A stretch of 64,000 bases of DNA from Acheta domesticus. Lineage: Eukaryota; Arthropoda; Insecta; Orthoptera; Gryllidae. Below, piece after piece: positions 25,195-36,636 of this stretch. Both the position numbers and the translations under genes were made by a program. The DNA lies in contig JAHLJT010009419.1 of assembly GCA_031308135.1 (NCBI GenBank), positions 32,552,863-32,616,862 on the forward strand, read 5' to 3'. The number at the start of each line of letters is the position of its first letter. The first letter of the stretch is position 1. A model generated the notes under the pieces. It was not told where the DNA came from. It saw only the letters and a list, made by a program, of their open reading frames with translations, and searched no databases.

Positions 25195-26350
25195 GGAATA
25201 GCCACGAGATAGGAATGTAGATGATTAAGTTCGGTTTTCACCAAGTAGCAATTCAAGAGGTAAGATGTAATGGAAGAGAAAGAATTGGTAAGAAAGATTT
25301 TAGTATATTACAATGTGGACCAGAAGGAAGGACTGGACTGTTTGGAACAGGATCCATTGTAAATAACAAAGAAAAGTAGTACTGAATTTGAACTTATACC
25401 ATATCGGGTAAGTAAACTGAAATTGGAAGGGCGTTTGAGAAATATGACAATTATATCAATACATGCACCAAAGAAGACGTTGAAAATGAATGGAGAGAGA
25501 AGTGTTATGATGAACTAACCACGGTGGTTCATATGGTAATCGTATCTATGATATTACAATAATCCTCGGAGACTTCAATACAAACTTGGACAAGAATAAC
25601 TGATGAACCTGGTGGTAGGGAAATATTTATTGCACGATGATACGAGTGAAAATGACTTACAACTGGGCCACTTTGCAGCATCCATTAATTTTGTTATAAG
25701 AAGAATGTTTTAATCATAAAACAACCATAAAGGCACGTTTCACGTGCTCGAAGTGACTAAGTAAACCAAATAGACCATGCCTTGGGGGCAGCAGACACGC
25801 TATGTACGTACCTGCAGAGAGCCTATTTGCGACTCCGGACATACGCTGGTCAAAGTAGTAATTCAGCAAAGACTAATTTCCAGACGAAACCACGAACAGA
25901 AAGGAAGTGGAACTAGGAAACGTCATATAATCCAATGAAAAATATAGTAGGCTTAAATCAGAGAAATGGGAAATTTCGAACTGTAAATAAAGTGTGTATT
26001 GAAAAGAAGTAAAAAATATTAACATAGCAACATTATAAAGTGCTAGGGAATAACTAGAGAAAATTTCATTAATGAACTGTTTGATGAAGAAAGTGCCAAA
26101 TCGATAGGCAAGAAGAATTAAGCAAGGAACTTAATGCCACGTGGGAAGACAAATTAAAGAAAGATACAGGTAACTCAGAAAAAAGGCAAATATAATATGA
26201 AGAGTGAAAAAAGTGTCGGTAAAGAGAAATCTGGAAGGAACTGAAGAAATGGGACAGCAAAATAAATTAACAAAATTCGGCTTGATACGTTTTTCTCACA
26301 AGTATCACCAAAATAAACGGAAAGGACTCCGATTGAACGTGCACCGCCTA
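25195..26350 (+). pseudogene. Decayed non-LTR retrotransposon (LINE) endonuclease region
   Basis: Translating across frame breaks gives fragments typical of the apurinic-like endonuclease domain of LINE ORF2. These are a VAIQEVRCNG-like strand (about 25245), GPEGRTGLFGTG (about 25317), an I-S-I-H-A-P-like segment, ILGDFNTNLDKN (from 25562), LQLGHFAASINFVIRRMFF and a degraded N-Q-I-D-H-A/RHA segment (about 25770-25800). A Lys-rich linker follows to about 26350. Stops and frameshifts are frequent, so it cannot encode a working protein. G-D-F-N is the catalytic-domain signature of the EEP endonuclease fold. No reverse-transcriptase motif is visible; the clade is uncertain. Confidence 0.75.
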
Positions 26351-26469
26351 AGCAGTTGTGGGTGCAGTCGCTGGGATAAAGAGCACGAACAAATATCCAA
26401 GGTCAGTACGTAATTTGAACCCCGTATTCTTCACATTGAGTGAGTACGCAATCTAATCACATTTGTCAT

Positions 26470-28905
26470 TGAGGCACAATAAATATTATTAACTCTTATC
26501 TCTTACAAATCTCAAGTTGACATGGAAAGGACTACTTCTTGTGAACGTACGGATACTACGCAAAAGTGAATGCGAAAGAGCGGGAGAACTTACATTCATG
26601 CACATCATGGGATTCGAATCCAGAATAACTTACATTCATGTACACGGTGGGATTCAAATCCAGGAGCCTTCGGAGGTAGGATTGAGTCGGTACAAGATCT
26701 TGTCACCTCCGCCAACATGGACGGCATCCCAGTTAATATTCATTAGGCGTGCTTCATAAAATTCACCAGATGACGTGGAAATAACTGCCTCGTGTGAACG
26801 TGCAACGGCTACGCAGAGATGGTTGCGGTCGCAGCTAAAAAGTATAAAGAGGCAAGCCATTCACAAGGCGGAATTCGAACCCGGCAGCCTTGAAGCCGAT
26901 ATATTGAACTGATTAGCGCTCTAACCACGTACCAGACATCTAGGCCGCTATTGCATTTCATTACAATTTTCTAATAAGTTCTTAACATATCATGGAAAGG
27001 ATCGCGTTGTGCAAATGTACACAAGCTTTACAGAATGTGACCTAACGAAAGTGATAAGGAACAAACATCTAATCACTGGACGCATTGGGAATCTGGGACT
27101 CCCTTGAGATTACGCACGCGACTATTCTTTCTATGTATCCGATCATCCTTTGAGTGAACACGCGCTCTAACTGGCTGGTCTTCCAGATAGATACCACAGT
27201 GAATATTCATTACGCTTGCTTCATAAAAATCGGCAGATTACATTAAAGGACTGCGCCGTGTGAACGCATATCCCACGCGAAGGGCGGGATTCAAACCGGA
27301 GTCGTGATTCTTCGGGCCGAAGAACTCAGTCGATACGAGGTCTAACCACCTCCTCTACCAGGCCGGCATCATCACATGATTAATTGCACTCTCTCCTCAA
27401 AAATTACTACATGTCATGGAAAGTACAGCTTCATGAGAACGCGGGCGTTATTCGAACATGAACCGACTACGCAGAAATGGATGCGGACACAGGGAAGAGA
27501 GGAAGAAGTGACATCAGTTGACATGACGGGAATCGAACTCATGAGTCTTCGAACTCAGGGACTGACTCAGTACAAGCTCTAGTCACATCCGGCATCATAC
27601 CACAGTAAATATTCATTAAGCTTGCCTCATAAAAAATCACCATATGCTTCATGTGAGAGTATGCCCGCCACGAAGATGTAGGTGCAATCACTCTGAAAGA
27701 AAGAAGTTTCATCAATGGACACGGCGATATTCGAACCCAAGAGTCTGACTCAGGGAGTAAGTCAGAACAAGCTCTAGTCACCTACGGTATCACATCACAG
27801 TAAATATTCATTAGGCTTGCCTCGTAAAAATCACCAGATACATCGCGTTAACACGCGCCGGCCACTCAAGAGATGGGTGCGGCCACTGCAAAAGAGAGAA
27901 AGTTACTTCAATGGACGACGAAATGGCAGGATTCGAACCCACGAGTCTTCGGGCTCAAGAATTGAATTAGTACAATCTCTGATCACTTCCGGCAGAAAAT
28001 ATCCATTAGGCCTGCCTAATAAAAATCACCATATGCGTCGTGTGAACGTGCGTCGGTCACGCAGAAAAAGGTGTAGGCATTCTGAAAGAGAGGGAGAAGT
28101 TACAACTACGGACTCGGTGGGATTCGATCCCAAGAGTCTTCGTACTCAGGAATTGAGTCAGTACAAACTCTTGTCACCTCCGACACCACAGTATATATAT
28201 ATATATATATACAAGAGAGACGGGCTTGCCTCATAAAAATTACCAGATTCATCATGTGAACCCGCGCCGGCCACTCAGAGATGGGTGCGGACTCTGGCAA
28301 AGAAGTTACATCAATGGACGTGGCGGGAATCAAACCCACGAATCTGCGAACTCAAAGATTGAGCCAGAACAAGCTCGAGTCACCTCCGGCATCGCATCAC
28401 ACTAAATATTCATTAAGCTTTGCCTCATAAAAAATCACCAGATGCGTCTCCGCGAACACGCGCCGACCACGCACAGACGGGTGCAGACTCTGGCAAAGAA
28501 GTTACATCAATGGACGTGGCGGGATTCAAACCCCTCGAATTTGCGAACTCAAGGATTGAGTCTGAACAAGCTCTAGCCACCTCCGGCATCACATCACACT
28601 AAATATTCATTAAGGCTTGCCTCATAAAAAATCATCAGATGCGTCGCGGGAACGCGCGCCGGCCACGTACAGACGGGTGCAGACTCTAGCAAAGAGAAGG
28701 AGAAGATGCATCAATGGGACGCGCGGGATTCAAACCCTCGAATCTGTGAACTCAAGGATTGAGTCAGAACAAGCTCGAGTCACCTCCGGCATCGCATCAC
28801 ACTAAATATTCATTAAGGCTTGCCTCATAAAAAATCACCAGATGCGTCGCGCGAACGCGCGCCGGCCACGCACAGCAGACGGGCGCGGCCACTGCGAAGA
28901 GAGTG
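26470..28905 (-). repeat. Tandem array of ~200-bp units, most with a reverse-strand tRNA-like B box
   Basis: Units share TAAATATTCATTAGGCTTGC, CTCATAAAAATCACCAGATG, GTGAACGCGCGCCGGCCACG, CAGAGATGGGTGCGG, GAAGTTACATCAATGGACG, GGCGGGATTCGAACCC, a GAGTCTTCG...ACTCAGG block and GTCACCTCCGGCATCACATC-like sequence. TAAAT anchors fall at 27606, 27801, 27996, about 28205 (replaced by a TA run), 28403, 28600 and 28803, giving a period of about 195-204 bp. More diverged anchors lie at 26734 and 27201. The complement of GGATTCGAACCC is a polymerase III B box, and TGACTAGAGCTTG-like sequence on the minus strand lies where an A box would. I infer a SINE-derived satellite. Homogeneity is highest at the right end. 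Confidence 0.85.
28195..28212. repeat. (TA)n inside one array unit
   Basis: About nine TA dinucleotides replace the AAATATTCATTA segment of the unit that should start near 28205. This suggests slippage within the AT-rich part of the unit. Confidence 0.85.
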
Positions 28906-30970
28906 AGGGCGCGCCGAGGGCTGCGGTAGCCCACATCCTTCAAGGCGCAGGCGAAATAAATTTCAGCGGCGGAAGGGTGCGCAGCGCAGCCCGGCCACTT
29001 TTCCAACAGGTTGGGCCGCGCTCCAAAAAAGGAAGCTGCACGCCGACCGGCAAAGCGGCGACGGCGGCGACGCGCTCCGCTGCACAAGTGGCCGAAAGCA
29101 CGCCTTGCGCGGGCGCGCCTGCATTGCTTAAGCATGCAGGCTGGAGTGGTTTGTTAGTCATCTCGTAATACGCGTGAGAGCAAAACAGCGTGCGCAATTA
29201 CAAAATATTCGTAAAGGAACAATCCAGGGCAGTCAAGTGTGATGAAGATAAATATTCACTTGCAGCTGGATGTGCCCAATATTTAATTAAGCTAATGAAC
29301 TGAGGTTTTAGCTGGTGGTTCAATTAGTAATAGTCGTATGAACAGAGATGAATGGGTTGTGAAAAACTACATTATTAAAAAAACAATCTTGGCTGGTAAA
29401 AGTTTACTTGTAACTGTGACCGACATTCAATCAAGCTCAAAACTTGAGATGCAAAAGTTTAATAGACTTGTCAGTTCGTGTAAAAGAGAAAATCTGAATA
29501 AACGAGTATTTCCATAGAATCATAAGAACAAAAATATAACAAATCTCTATTTGACTTTCCTAGACATACTCAATACACTAGTATTGACCCAACGGCTAGA
29601 TATCAATGAGCTTCGTTTCTTATCAAGCCTCTTGTAAATTAATTCAAAAAATTCTCGTTGTTTTATTCTAAACGACAAATTGGCGGCTTAAGCGTTATTC
29701 ATGTAATAGGATTAATAATAAAATATTGTATCAATTTATCATAAGAACATCTCTCTTCAATGTAACTTCTACACATTCATTACTCGAAAATGGAAATGGA
29801 AGGAAAGTTCATGAAAACGTGATTGTATTGATAAATGACGGTTTTATCAATACACCAGGATACTAGGATTTTATGATTGTACTTGTTCTTTCAAGGAATT
29901 TGATGAACCACTCCCTTACTCCCTCACTAATGTTAGACAATGAACATCGGCTTTGACAAAAAGTGTGAAATTTACAGAAATTTGATCTTCGGATGTTAAG
30001 AGTCCGTGTATGAATGTAAACTATTATTAAGCTGCCAGGTTTACTGTCATATTTAGAAAATAATACTATAATTTAGTGAAAATACAGTCTAAATCAAGTT
30101 GAAGATTCTGTTCTTCCATTGGTTCATTGGTTCATATTGAGTGTAGAAGAATCATGCCATAACGATTCATATTCTGAATATCATTTAAGCCGAGGAATCC
30201 GTGAGCGGTTCAATAAGCTTAATTTGACTTTCATTACTCTTAAATAATAACTTACTTATGTAAAATCCCACCAAAGAAAAAAAAGACTTAAAATCTCTAT
30301 CACAAAATTAGGTTATTTCATTTTGCTCGGAGGTGTAACTTGCAAAACCAATCAGCTGGAAAGGCCACAACTGGTCCACCAAAGGCTTACATCCCGGTCA
30401 ACTAACAAGTCTCAGGATTTCTCAGATGCGTCCACTGTCCACTGCACCCGGCATGCTCTCGGACGGAGTCCGTGTCCAGAAACCGGGCCTGGTTTGTGTG
30501 TTTTCGCAGGCCGGGCGGCCAGCCGGCGGGCCCGCCGGGCCGGGTCGACGCCGCGCGCCGCCTGAAGGTCGTTGTCATTGAAAACAAATGAAGGTCGCTT
30601 TAATGGAAACTGGCCGCTTGAGAGCGGCGGCCGGCGCGGCGACCGCCGGCTCCTTATTAATTGCTCCTTTTGCAGGCGCGCGCCCGGGGTTCTAATTATA
30701 ATTCTGTTGCCGACCTCGTCCACGTGCTTGGCTGAAACAGGGACTATTTACGAGGCGAGTGAACGCTCTTCGGTTTGGGCTTTTGTGGTCGGTTTGGTGG
30801 CCAGTTTTTACTAAATGCCATCCGCGCAAGAATAAAACATCGTCCGTTCAAACCTGTTGATAATGATTCGGAGCGCAACAGACTGGATCTCTTGTTTCTT
30901 CATTTGCATATAATTACTCGCCGAAAAGTTTTGTAACCTGATGCTAACTGCTGTACTTTCGCTTTTTCAG
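28906..30970. other. Skeletor: Skeletor intron a-b, last part
   Basis: GC-rich patches at 28906-29130 and 30430-30690 lie in otherwise AT-rich intronic sequence. No exon, RNA gene or element recognised. It ends in the CTTTTTCAG acceptor of exon b. Confidence 0.5.
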
Positions 30971-31043
30971 CCGCCTACTTCTACGCCGGCGACTCCAAAA
31001 GCCCCAATGGCAACGGCTTCAGGATAAACGACGAGAAGGGATC
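30971..31043 (+). CDS. Skeletor: Skeletor exon b (first DM13 domain, middle)
   Basis: Short 73-bp exon, too short to stand out as an open frame. The acceptor is CTTTTTCAG and the donor ATC|GTAAGT. With the split codon from 24203 it reads AAYFYAGDSKSPNGNGF then RINDEKGS. The previous exon ends YDGEGP, so the junction gives the DM13 signature of Y-D-G-x-x-P followed by A-x-F-x-A-G. Entry is phase 1 and exit phase 2. The next exon supplies one base (G) to complete a Ser codon. Third positions are mixed, unlike the near-saturated G/C of several later exons. The intron before it is 6.8 kb and holds the tandem tRNA-like array and a LINE remnant. Confidence 0.93.
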
Positions 31044-31675
31044 GTAAGTATTGTCTCCGCACGCGCTCACGAGAAAAAGTGTTTTATTAATAAACTAATT
31101 TGATTCAATATTTTACTCAGCCTTTGGCAAACTCTTTTCTTTGTGAAAAATGTCATTCTCCTAAATTTTGCAATACACTCAAAATCATTAGGCGTAACTT
31201 CAGCAACAGATTGTCCTTGGCATCATGTCGAACACATAAGAAGACACTTAACAACACTGAATTAAATAAATATCAAGTTAACTTTAGAATTATTAGTTTC
31301 TCAATGTTCATATCTTGCTCTAAAATTAGGATAAAATTGAGAGGAATAGTAATCATGATTTCTAAATTTCAAAAAATTTAAGAGATTTCTTCTAACCCGT
31401 ATTAATATTTTATTTCACAATGTGTACCATTCTCAAATGCATTTGGACAACATCTGTATTTCTCCACTACAAAGATGTGTTTATTAATATAATGAAATGT
31501 CTGTTTATTAGTTCTTAATTCCACAATGTTACTTCAAATTGTGACGAGCTTGTACTTACAAAATGCCAGGCTTAACTGATCTTACGAATTTTCTGATGTG
31601 TCAAGTTGCTCAATTTATTTCCATTACAGATTAAAACGTGTGCCGATGTAACATGAATCTTTTTCTCTTTTACAG
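31044..31675. other. Skeletor: Skeletor intron b-c
   Basis: A 632-bp AT-rich intron between GTAAGT and TTTTACAG. No embedded feature seen. Confidence 0.85.
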
Positions 31676-31784
31676 GCCTAACGTGCTTCCCAGATATCGC
31701 AACAAACACATTACGCTTACTCTTCCCGAAAACAAGACCCTGAGAGACATCCGTTGGTTCTCTGTTTGGTGTGACGAATTTTCG
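31676..31784 (+). CDS. Skeletor: Skeletor exon c (first DM13 domain, end)
   Basis: A 109-bp exon with acceptor CTCTTTTACAG and donor TCG|GTAAGT. One base completes the Ser codon begun at 31042. Then 36 codons encode PNVLPRYRNKHITLTLPE, NKTLRDIRWFSVWCDEFS. This is the second half of the first DM13 domain: the L-P-x-Y-x-x-x-x-I-T-L-T-L-P strand and the core W-F-S-V-W-C. It ends on a codon boundary (phase 0). Only 19 of 36 third positions are G or C, against 53 of 54 in the next exon. An apparent longer frame from 31638 is not needed, because entry by splicing fits the previous phase exactly. Confidence 0.94.
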
Positions 31785-32470
31785 GTAAGTGCGTCATCAA
31801 CATCTACTATATCGAAAGTCATATCACAAGATCTGACACACAAGAGACCCGATACGATCTTAGAGCACGATTGAAACATTTACTGATTTTGAAGTCAATT
31901 ACAGGATCAGACAATTGTATGAAAAGAGAATTAGTTTTAGTCTTAAGAGACCACAAATGGAATGGCCAATACAGAAAATGAAATTTAAAAAATCGTATAG
32001 AATACAATCCGACAATCATTTTTCCTACCTCGTATACGCACGTATATACGGAGTGATATACGTAGTAGAGAGAAAGTTATGTGATGCTGCGACAAAAAAC
32101 GGCGATTTTTTGAAAACTTGTTTCACCGACTAGCAATATTCAACATTAAACATCACAATGATCACAAACACAAATATCTTCCTACAAGTGAACACCCATC
32201 TTTAAGACAAGGAAAAGGAGACCATCTGAAACTTACATTTAAAGGCCTATTAAAATATTCAAATTTCGAGAACCTAGTCTGGTATATGATGCAGATTTCC
32301 GTGACTCAGAAATAAAATGTGAATAACGGATGAGCCATCCAAGTTCTTCAACAAGTCATTGCCCGCTCCCCGCCTCGACCGCTTCCCAATTCCCATTGGC
32401 CTTCTGGCGTCTTTTGTTCCTGAGCTCTCGCTACTTCCGCCGCCGCACCGGTGCCGCTGCCAATGCTCTG
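31785..32470. other. Skeletor: Skeletor intron c-d, first part
   Basis: AT-rich intronic sequence, turning GC-rich from about 32350. No feature recognised. The intron runs from 31785 to 36636. Confidence 0.6.
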
Positions 32471-32518
32471 ATTCTTGCTCCGCCGCCACCGCCTCCGCCG
32501 ACCGTGGAGAAAACCGCC

Positions 32519-32611
<93 letters not shown>

Positions 32612-32735
32612 GCCGCTACCGCCACCGCCGCTACCGCCACCGCCAACGCCGCTGCCGCCGCCACCGCCGCCACCGCCGGCCGCCGCCACCGCCGCTACCG
32701 CCGCCGCCGCCGCCACCGCCACCGCCGCACGCATC
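32471..32735. repeat. (CCG)n microsatellite within a GC-rich island
   Basis: Pure GCC/CCG triplets run from about 32523 to 32607 (around 28 units), flanked by imperfect CCGCTACCGCCACCG units to about 32735. The GC-rich island continues to about 33080. It is open in all frames (poly-Pro, poly-Arg, poly-Ala, poly-Gly), which explains the many overlapping frames. It lies inside intron c-d. Confidence 0.95.
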
Positions 32736-33197
32736 GCCCGGGGCGACGAGGGGCGGGGCAGAGTAGGACGGGGCGAGGAGGGACGGGCGTATAGGGCGGA
32801 TGCTGCTGCAGACGAGCTTTCCAGTCACTTTCTCCGGAGCGGGCGGCGGGCGGGCGGGTGGGTGGGTGCGCGTGCGGATGCGAGGGCAGCGGGGCGGCGG
32901 CGGCGGCCTGAGCGGAGAAAGTAACTGTTGGCGGCGGGGTGGGCGACTCCTGGCGCGGCCTTCGCCCTTTCGCCCGCGCGGAGTGCACGCGCTGCCGCCG
33001 CCAACGCCGCCGCCAACGCCGCTTGCGTAAGCGGAAGCGCGGGCGGCTGCCAAGAGGGGCCACGCGCAGCCTCTTCGGAGGGCTGCTGCTGGTCTCTTCG
33101 TAATTTGGAGAAAGGGATTTTCCTGGATTGTGTAACTCTTAAAACGTAACGTAATGATCTGAGAAATAGTTACATGCATGCACCAAGGGCGTTGTAA

Positions 33198-33263
33198 GGG
33201 TCCTAATGATCGAGCGGCGACAAAAAGCTCAAGGGCTTTTTGGCGCCCGAGATCATTAGAACC
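33198..33263. repeat. Near-perfect 66-bp palindrome
   Basis: The left arm 33198-33230 (GGGTCCTAATGATCGAGCGG, then CGACAAAAAGCTC) pairs with the right arm 33231-33263 with few mismatches and essentially no loop. It stands at the edge of a 330-bp stretch rich in CACTGA/TCAGTG on both strands. Confidence 0.85.
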
Positions 33264-33595
33264 ACTCTCCGAATCTGAATCAGTGAAATTGTCGCTGAGA
33301 GCCAAAATCACTGATACCTTCCAGTCGAAACGTGTAGTTTCGCTGACAATCAGCGAATATGCGAACCTTTTCATAATGACCAGCCAGCATTTCACTGGTC
33401 GTCAGTGGTAAAAGTGCCGCGCCACCATTGCTCACCGATCGTTCAGTCGTTTCACGTGCTGCTGTTTTCACATATTTCTCTGATTCAAACAGTGAAGTTT
33501 CACTGATTGTCAGTGGCAGGGTTATAACTGACTCCATCAGTGAATAGTCACCGTCAATCAGTAGTTTTTCACTGATTCAGACTGAGAGAGCAGTT
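33264..33595. repeat. Cluster of dispersed CACTGA/TCAGTG motifs
   Basis: AATCAGTGAAAT, AATCACTGAT, TTTCACTGG, GTCAGTGG, CAGTGAAGTTTCACTGATTG, TCAGTGG, ATCAGTGAATAG and TTTCACTGATTCAG occur within about 330 bp, in both orientations. Subterminal motif clusters of this kind occur in foldback and hAT-type elements; no outer boundary could be set. Confidence 0.6.
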
Positions 33596-35000
33596 AACCC
33601 TCGTGGTACATACATATTATTTTTTTACTTAACTTTAATGATTCAGATTGACTTATTTACTAAGTAACAATTTGTTAATTTGACTCGATTTACCTTTTCA
33701 TATTTTCCTCTCATAATTCCTTTTAAAAATTCCCTCTCATAATCCCCCCAGTAGAGAGCATGTAGCACCATTGCACAGCAACTGTTTTCATATTACCCTC
33801 GTAACCACGACCCACGTAACCGTGTCGAACTCGTATCGAATGCAACAACAAGCAATAACGTATCGGTAAAAAATGAACAATATTTAAAACATTTCAGTAA
33901 CCAGGATTCGTGTTAACATAGGTAATAAATGAATATATTTATGAAATCTATAAGTTCTTCCTTTTTTTAGTAAAAATATATATAAATTATTACAAATATT
34001 CAGTGTGCTTTCAGTTTTAACCCCCAAATGGAATAATTCGTGGAGACCTTTTTATTTTCGCTATGGCAGCATCGACAGCTCCATCTTTAATAATTGTAAT
34101 TTTCACAGAGCTGTTTGGATGTGAAAATCTGACATTGGTAAAATCGTAAATGTCTAGTGCCAACATGAGATCCTTAACACTAATAGTGTATACTGTAATT
34201 GGCAATTATTTATACGGAAACACGGAGTATGACGGGAAATGATTTCACTCGCAAAAAAATGGAAAACTTGTTTGGTTGCTTGAACGGCTCATGCGATGTA
34301 TTTCACACACGTGTTTCCTTCCTCTCGAGCAGTCAGCAGTTAGTTTTGTCAAACTACACGGACCTGAATGCTGTTATTTCTTCACCCGAAGGTACAATTT
34401 TCTACCTATATACCTACGTCTCTCAATCAAAACTAACCGCGTTCTACTCCTGAAGTTAAAAATAATAAGCGAAGGATTTATTATAAGAGGATTAAAAATA
34501 ATAAACGAATCATTTAGAAATATAACGTTCATGTTAAGTTGAATAGTATGAATATTGTCACAAAAACAATGCGAAATAAAAAAATATGTTTCATATCATA
34601 AACCTTTAGTGAATGAATACTGAAATTTCCTAAACGGGTTTCCTTTCGACATTTATATCTTAATCAGATCTGGAAACGGTGCGTGACAGAAAAGTCGCTG
34701 TACCACATTTATTAATGCAGAGATATATTAGGTTTACTCACGAAATGTTGCACCACTCTAATTCATTAAAACCGGTTAATTCTTACTCTACAAAGTAACA
34801 ATTGTTATTACGTTCAATTAACGAATTACTTTTCGGTACAATAGAGCTCTGGCTGACCTGCATACCACTCCAAATGATGGGAAGTAACACAAAAGTATAC
34901 AGAGAAAGCACAATAAAAATTCGTACAAAGATCAAATTAATTTTCCCTGACATTTTCATTCATAAAAATAACGAAATCTAGGACAACAAAATAGTTGACG
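33596..35000. other. Skeletor: Skeletor intron c-d, middle
   Basis: AT-rich intronic sequence without recognised exons or RNA genes. Confidence 0.6.
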
Positions 35001-35185
35001 TCAGCCCCGTAGGCCGAGATCGCTAAGACAGTAGTGTGATCTCGGGCCGAGGGGTCGCGGGCTCGAGTCCCGCCTCGGGCATGGTTGTATGTGTTCGTTC
35101 TTTCCCCTACTATTATCACCATATCGTTAAATCCTATAGTCGTCACTAATTACCTAGTGGTTGATGCGAACTTAAATTTTAAAAA
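35001..35185 (+). mobile_element. SINE, family B, copy 2, with a perfect target-site duplication
   Basis: The tRNA-like head CCCCGTAGGCCGAGATCGCT contains an A-box-like start. The B box lies in GTCGCGGGCTCGAGTCCCGC (near 35055). The GGCATGGTTGTATGTGTT body and poly(A) tail follow. AAAATAGTTGACG occurs immediately before the element (34988-35000) and again after the tail (35186-35198), a 13-bp duplication typical of LINE-mobilised SINEs. Confidence 0.9.
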
Positions 35186-35198
35186 AAAATAGTTGACG

Positions 35199-36189
35199 AG
35201 TAATTGTATTTTTAACTTAATTTTTATGTTTGGCGGTATTACATTGAAGTCAAAGCAAGTGTTTGTCTTCCTAACAACTGTTCTAATAGGAAAGGAAACT
35301 CCACATATTACTAACCCGAAACCCTAAATAAATAGAGATTCAGAAAGAGAAATAGATTACTGTATCGAAAGAAACGGTCTGACTGCTCCTGACGAAACAA
35401 TGCTCTCAAGGAGGAACACGAACACTTGCAACACAATAAATTGCCAAAGCTTTGCGAATCCGTATCTCACTTAACAGAGCAATTGGCACACACAAGTTCG
35501 ACATGAGACACATCTCTGTTCTTCTTTTCTCAGCAACGGGAAGTTAGTTGCCTGAGAAGTTACATCCCAAGAGTGAATAAAAGTTTTAGAAAAGTTACCT
35601 CTAGGTAGCTAGAGGATTTTATGTTCTTTAAATTTGGCCATTGATTGTAGAAAATATTTCTCCATAAAAGGTGCCATTTTGTTCCACATTAAAATTAATG
35701 TGCAGATCAGAATTATATTAAATGCAACTTTCATTACATTCAATTGACATTTTCTTGCCATTTACAAAACAAGAGGCCAATAAAATCAAAAGATTGTATA
35801 CTTCAGAAATCCTATTTCGTTCCCGCAAAACATAGTCAAAGCATCTTCCCTTATTACAAATTGACGAATTTCTTAAAATAACAGTTAATTTTCTCGTAGA
35901 CAGTTTCACAAATTATTTTTAATTTTGTCACGTGATGAACCAGTTGCCATGAAACGGAATGTTTAAAAAATCGTACTTCAGACTACAAAATTAATTCATC
36001 CCAATATTTTGTTGGTACAAAAACCAGAAAGCAAATAACCAGAAAACTAATATAGTTTAACATTTTAGATTACAACAGTGAGAGTACAAAAGAAAAAAGT
36101 CCAAAAATAGTTTCCCATGGTCTCAAAACGGTAGGTTTTAGAAGAGGGCTGCATGAGACTACTGCATTTTTCCAAATTGAAAAATTCTG
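35199..36189. other. Skeletor: Skeletor intron c-d, late part
   Basis: AT-rich intronic sequence; no feature recognised. Confidence 0.6.
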
Positions 36190-36505
36190 GGATGTCAAGG
36201 TCTTCTGACGGCAGTGGCAAACTTCGTGGCACCGTGGCATGCCAAGAGCTTTTCAGCATAACTAGCGTCGGTGAAAGAAACCTCGCCGATAGTGATGGCG
36301 TAAAAGTAAAAGACAATAGAAATAAAAATAAAAAACAATAGAAATAAAAGTAAAAATATAAATAAAATAACAACATACGTTCTTAAATGTATTTATCTAA
36401 ATCCCTGCTCTCTTATGGCGTGATGATAAACTGCGTGGAGGAGTGATTTGCTCGTGCTACCCGTGCCACGGACTCCCGCTGGTAGCATGGATCTTGACAT
36501 CACTG
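36190..36505. mobile_element. MITE family 1, copy 2
   Basis: The left end GGATGTCAAGGTCTTCTGAC and the right end GCATGGATCTTGACATCACT are inverted relative to each other. Internal TTCGTGGCACCGTGGCATGC and GCCACGGACTCCCGCT match the copy at 15446-15692. An A-rich internal stretch near 36300-36370 is absent from the other copy. It ends about 130 bp before exon d. Confidence 0.7.
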
Positions 36506-36636
36506 GATTAATTTAAAGTCTCCAAGTTATCAGGGTTGGAGGGTGGGATGTTCATTACGTGTGCCGAGGAGGAAGGTCCTAAACTCCATCGCCTGCACTT
36601 CCATCCCCCCCCCAACGAGCGCGTGTGGTGTTGCAG

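Noticed and set aside
32330..33395. Frames up to 254 residues around the (CCG)n island
   Set aside because: Poly-Pro/Arg/Ala/Gly readings of one repeat on both strands, inside a Skeletor intron.
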